From positions 1-35,139 of the forward strand of contig JASLCD010000265.1 of NCBI GenBank assembly GCA_030146295.1: DNA of 35,139 nucleotides, given 5' to 3'. How positions within the stretch are numbered: position 1 is the stretch's first letter; each line of letters starts with the position of its first letter. Under the pieces are notes generated by a model. The model worked only from the letters and a program-made list of their open reading frames with translations. It was not told where the DNA came from and ran no database searches. This stretch comes from Chryseobacterium sp. (GTDB lineage Bacteria > Bacteroidota > Bacteroidia > Flavobacteriales > Weeksellaceae). Position numbers and translations under genes: made by a program. Of the stretch, positions 33,033 to 35,139 are shown piece after piece.

Positions 33033-33665
33033 ATGAAAAAATTTTTATTAACAGCAATTATGCTTGTTGGCCTTTCGGCCCTTTCTAAGGCTCAGCAGGG
33101 GCGAGTGGGGATTAACACAACCACACCTGCCGCAACTTTAGACGTAGCTGCAAACACTGCGGATAATGCAAGACCTGATGCCTTATTAGTCCCTCGTATG
33201 ACAAGAGCACAATTATTAGCTAAAGATGCTGCTTATACTGCAGCTCAAAATGGAGCGCTTGCTTTCGTGACAACGATTGATGGTACAGCAACTCCTAAAA
33301 CAACAAACGTTACAGCCGTAGGTTTTTACTACTATGATGGCCAAACTTCCAACACTTGGATTAGTGTAGGTGGTGGAGGTGTAGTAACACCTGTTGTTCC
33401 TACTGTAAGAACTTCAGCTACAGGAACAGATTTATCTGCAGCAGATATCAATGGTTATGTATTTCTTACAACCAATGCTGATTTATCTACAATCCCTGTA
33501 AGTGCAGCTACAAAAGGAAAAACTGTTACTCTTGTAAAAGTAGGAGGAGGTACTCTTACTGTAAACGGTGTAAGTGCAGCTTCAGTAAACTCGATGAGTC
33601 TTAACGGAAGAGGTCTTGGTTTTGTTTATGATGGAACTGCTTGGCAGTCATATTCAGCTCAATAA
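33033..33665 (+). CDS. Secreted protein of unknown function (GVGINTTTPAATLDV type)
   Basis: I do not recognise a defined function. The 210-residue product has a signal peptide (KKFLLTAIMLVGLSALSKA, likely cut before QQ). It is followed by GRVGINTTTPAATLDVA, a stretch common in Flavobacteriia surface proteins, and by a conserved-looking region PDALLVPRMTRAQLLAKD...GFYYYDGQTSNTWISVGGG. The rest is Thr/Ala/Gly/Val-rich with few charges and no cysteine, suggesting a beta-rich extracellular protein. No Por sorting domain is obvious. The gene lies 26 bases before a second protein with the same general make-up, probably in one transcript. Confidence 0.75.
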   Translation: MKKFLLTAIMLVGLSALSKAQQGRVGINTTTPAATLDVAANTADNARPDALLVPRMTRAQLLAKDAAYTAAQNGALAFVTTIDGTATPKTTNVTAVGFYYYDGQTSNTWISVGGGGVVTPVVPTVRTSATGTDLSAADINGYVFLTTNADLSTIPVSAATKGKTVTLVKVGGGTLTVNGVSAASVNSMSLNGRGLGFVYDGTAWQSYSAQ

Positions 33666-33691
33666 TTATTAATTTTTACACAGATTTAGTC

Positions 33692-34426
33692 ATGAATAAA
33701 AAAATATTATTAGTTCTTGCCTCTTCTTTGGCAATGTTTCAATATACAAACGCACAGGTTAGAACAAATGGTTTTGCCAGTGGTAATATAAACGGGCAAG
33801 GTGCATTTTTAGATGCATCAGGAAGTGCCGGAGGGTTTACGGATAGTGCTAATGACGGAAAAGGGCTTGTGTTCCCAAGAACAAACCTTACAACCTTTAC
33901 ATTTGCAACTCCTGTTACTGATGAAGATAACTTCCCAACAGCTTATGATGGTATGATTGTTTATAATACCGCTTCAGGAACTACTGTTTCTGGTATTGCA
34001 ACTACGGTTGCTCCAGGATACTATTATTTCTCTAATCCAACGGGTGGAACAGCAAATGCTTTTGCTACTTCTACTGGTAGATGGGTATCGCTTTCAACTT
34101 CACCTAAAGTAACTGTAGGAACAGCTGAAACAACAACAAATACTATTATTAATGTAAGCCCGGGTGTTGATAAGCAGCTTTATGCTATCAAAGGAACTTT
34201 CACTGCAAGTGGTACTTCTACAGCAGTTAATATTCCAGCTCCTACAGGAATGACTACTATGTATGGTATTACAATCTATAAAGCAGGTACAAACACTGTT
34301 TATGATAGAAGTTTATATTCTTTTAACCCGGTTACAACTCCAGGAAATGCTATTACAGGATCTCCTAGCATGTCTGTAGTGTATCCTAACGGTACATATG
34401 ATTATGTATTGGAATATTTAAAATAA
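33692..34426 (+). CDS. Secreted protein of unknown function, partner of the preceding gene
   Basis: A 244-residue product with a signal peptide (KKILLVLASSLAMFQYTNA, cut before QV). I place the start at ATG 33692, where the signal peptide begins; a longer frame from TTG 33641 overlaps the preceding gene and adds an unrelated leader. The mature part repeats features of its neighbour: GKGLVFPRTNLTTF resembles LLVPRMTRAQL, and DGMIVYNTASG...PGYYYFSNPTG...GRWVSLS resembles FYYYDGQTSNTWISVG. It is also Thr/Gly-rich and free of cysteine. The two may come from an old duplication. Function is unknown; a surface or matrix role is only a guess. Confidence 0.75.
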   Translation: MNKKILLVLASSLAMFQYTNAQVRTNGFASGNINGQGAFLDASGSAGGFTDSANDGKGLVFPRTNLTTFTFATPVTDEDNFPTAYDGMIVYNTASGTTVSGIATTVAPGYYYFSNPTGGTANAFATSTGRWVSLSTSPKVTVGTAETTTNTIINVSPGVDKQLYAIKGTFTASGTSTAVNIPAPTGMTTMYGITIYKAGTNTVYDRSLYSFNPVTTPGNAITGSPSMSVVYPNGTYDYVLEYLK

Positions 34427-34446
34427 GACTTAATTTAATTACATAT

Positions 34447-34481
34447 AAAACCAATGAGAGATCATTGGTTTTTTCTTTTTT
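34447..34481 (+). terminator. Rho-independent terminator after the secreted-protein pair
   Basis: A perfect 11-bp stem, AAAACCAATGA with TCATTGGTTTT, closes a GAGA loop and runs into a T-rich tail (TTTTTTCTTTTTT). It lies 20 bases after the preceding stop codon. Confidence 0.9.
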
Positions 34482-34989
34482 AGAAGATTTACGTTCATTT
34501 ATTTTTCGGGTTATGAAATCATCACGTTTTTATTTTTGAAGAGTTGAGGCGGCTATTTGTCGAATAACGGATCAGAGTATAGATTTTAACAAAATAAAAA
34601 GGTGTTAAAAAATAGTTCAGGTATCTTGCTTTATAGGGGCAGAGGTGTTCTGTCAGAAAGATTTTCCGGAATCCGGTTCTTAAGACTTTAATTTTTTTAA
34701 GATCGATTTTCTTATTTCATTTTAACTTTATTAATTTTGTAATTCATTGAATTTCAATTGGTTTTGAAATTGTAAATTTTAAATTATGCACGAATTAGTT
34801 AATTATGTTAACTTTTAAGGTGTTTTTTTAACACTTTTTAACAGTGTAGTCTAAAGTCCCTATTCATAAGGGGTTGCGGAGTTGTTTAACATTTTATTAA
34901 TATTTTATTAACTGTTTTTAACATATAGAGTAGGGTTTTATAAAGATTCCTGATACTTTTGCTCCGTCAAAAACCAATAAAAGTTCAAG
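34482..34989 (+). promoter_or_regulatory. 508-base regulatory gap before the rlpA-like gene
   Basis: No gene is visible. TACTTTTGC at 34954-34962 matches the TAnnTTTG -7 element, 28 bases before the ATG at 34990. Upstream are four copies of TTTAACA at 34827, 34837, 34885 and 34917, two overlapping hairpins at 34820-34834 and 34831-34847, and a tandem 11-base repeat ATTTTATTAAT/C at 34891-34912. These might be operator sites, though AT-rich sequence produces such patterns easily. Confidence 0.45.
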
Positions 34990-35139
34990 ATGATGAAAAG
35001 ATTCATTCTCGTAATCATAATGATGATTTCAACCTTAGGTGTTTACTCTTTTACGAGTAATGCCCTAGATGCGAAAAAAACAAGTTATGCATCGTACTAC
35101 CACGATAAATTTAACGGTAGAAAAACAGCTAGCGGAGAA
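34990..35139 (+). CDS. rlpA: RlpA-like septal ring lytic transglycosylase, 3'-truncated by the window edge
   Basis: Only the first 50 codons are in the window. They encode a signal peptide (KRFILVIIMMISTLGVYSF) followed by TSYASYYHDKFNGRKTASGE, the opening of the RlpA double-psi beta-barrel domain, where homologues read ASYYG-x-x-F-x-GRKTASGE. RlpA proteins cut peptidoglycan glycan strands lacking stem peptides and help daughter-cell separation. Two adjacent ATG codons (34990 and 34993) are possible starts. The domain's catalytic part lies beyond the window. Confidence 0.85.
   Translation, partial: MMKRFILVIIMMISTLGVYSFTSNALDAKKTSYASYYHDKFNGRKTASGE

Noticed and set aside
33641..33691. Longer start (TTG) for the second secreted protein, overlapping the first
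   Set aside because: The signal peptide begins at ATG 33692, and the extra residues would disrupt it.
34891..34912. Tandem 11-base repeat as the start of a CRISPR or transposon end
   Set aside because: Only two AT-only copies with no spacers and no mobile gene nearby.

Overview
The window looks like a chromosome segment from a Flavobacteriia member of the Bacteroidota, most like Chryseobacterium or a close relative. The signs are AT-rich DNA, weak Shine-Dalgarno sites, several TAnnTTTG-type -7 promoter elements, secreted proteins with an N-terminal signal ending in AQ, and the protein sequences themselves. Every gene I support is on the + strand. I see no tRNA, rRNA, CRISPR array, transposase, integrase or phage gene.

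Layout. Bases 1-1721 hold the 3' part of glyA, a terminator, and recX. Bases 2079-31262 hold a surface-polysaccharide locus of 25 genes in one direction. It begins after a 357-base promoter region and ends at a strong hairpin terminator at 31274-31307. Gaps between its genes are tiny or absent, with several ATGA overlaps, so it may be largely one transcription unit with an extra promoter before wza. Bases 31359-32660 are rimO. Bases 33033-34426 encode two secreted proteins of unknown function and end in a terminator. The window closes inside an rlpA-like gene, and the housekeeping genes on both sides suggest a fixed chromosomal site for the locus.

How the locus works (inference from families). 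A WbpM-like 4,6-dehydratase (2079), a 4-keto-sugar reductase-like protein (28878) and a WecA/WbpL-type initiating transferase (29726) probably put the first 6-deoxy-HexNAc on undecaprenyl phosphate. WbpA-, WbpB-, WbpD- and WbpE-like enzymes make a UDP-2,3-diacetamido-2,3-dideoxy-hexuronic acid. An L-2-hydroxyglutarate oxidase sits among them and may recycle the by-product of the WbpB step. FnlA/CapE, FnlB/CapF and FnlC/CapG make UDP-L-FucNAc. A WbuX/WbuY/WbuZ trio (amidotransferase plus HisH-like and HisF-like ammonia suppliers) should turn an N-acetyl into an acetamidino group. A formyltransferase and a NodB-type deacetylase, overlapping by 4 bases, suggest N-acyl editing. Three further glycosyltransferases, a Wzx flippase, two Wzy/WaaL-type membrane proteins, and the Wza and Wzc export proteins complete a Wzx/Wzy-dependent pathway for capsule or O-antigen.

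The least expected pieces are the hydroxyglutarate oxidase in the uronic-acid gene set, a secreted protein resembling GH56 hyaluronidases (17577), a HisF paralogue with Leu in place of catalytic Asp11, and the formyltransferase/deacetylase pair.
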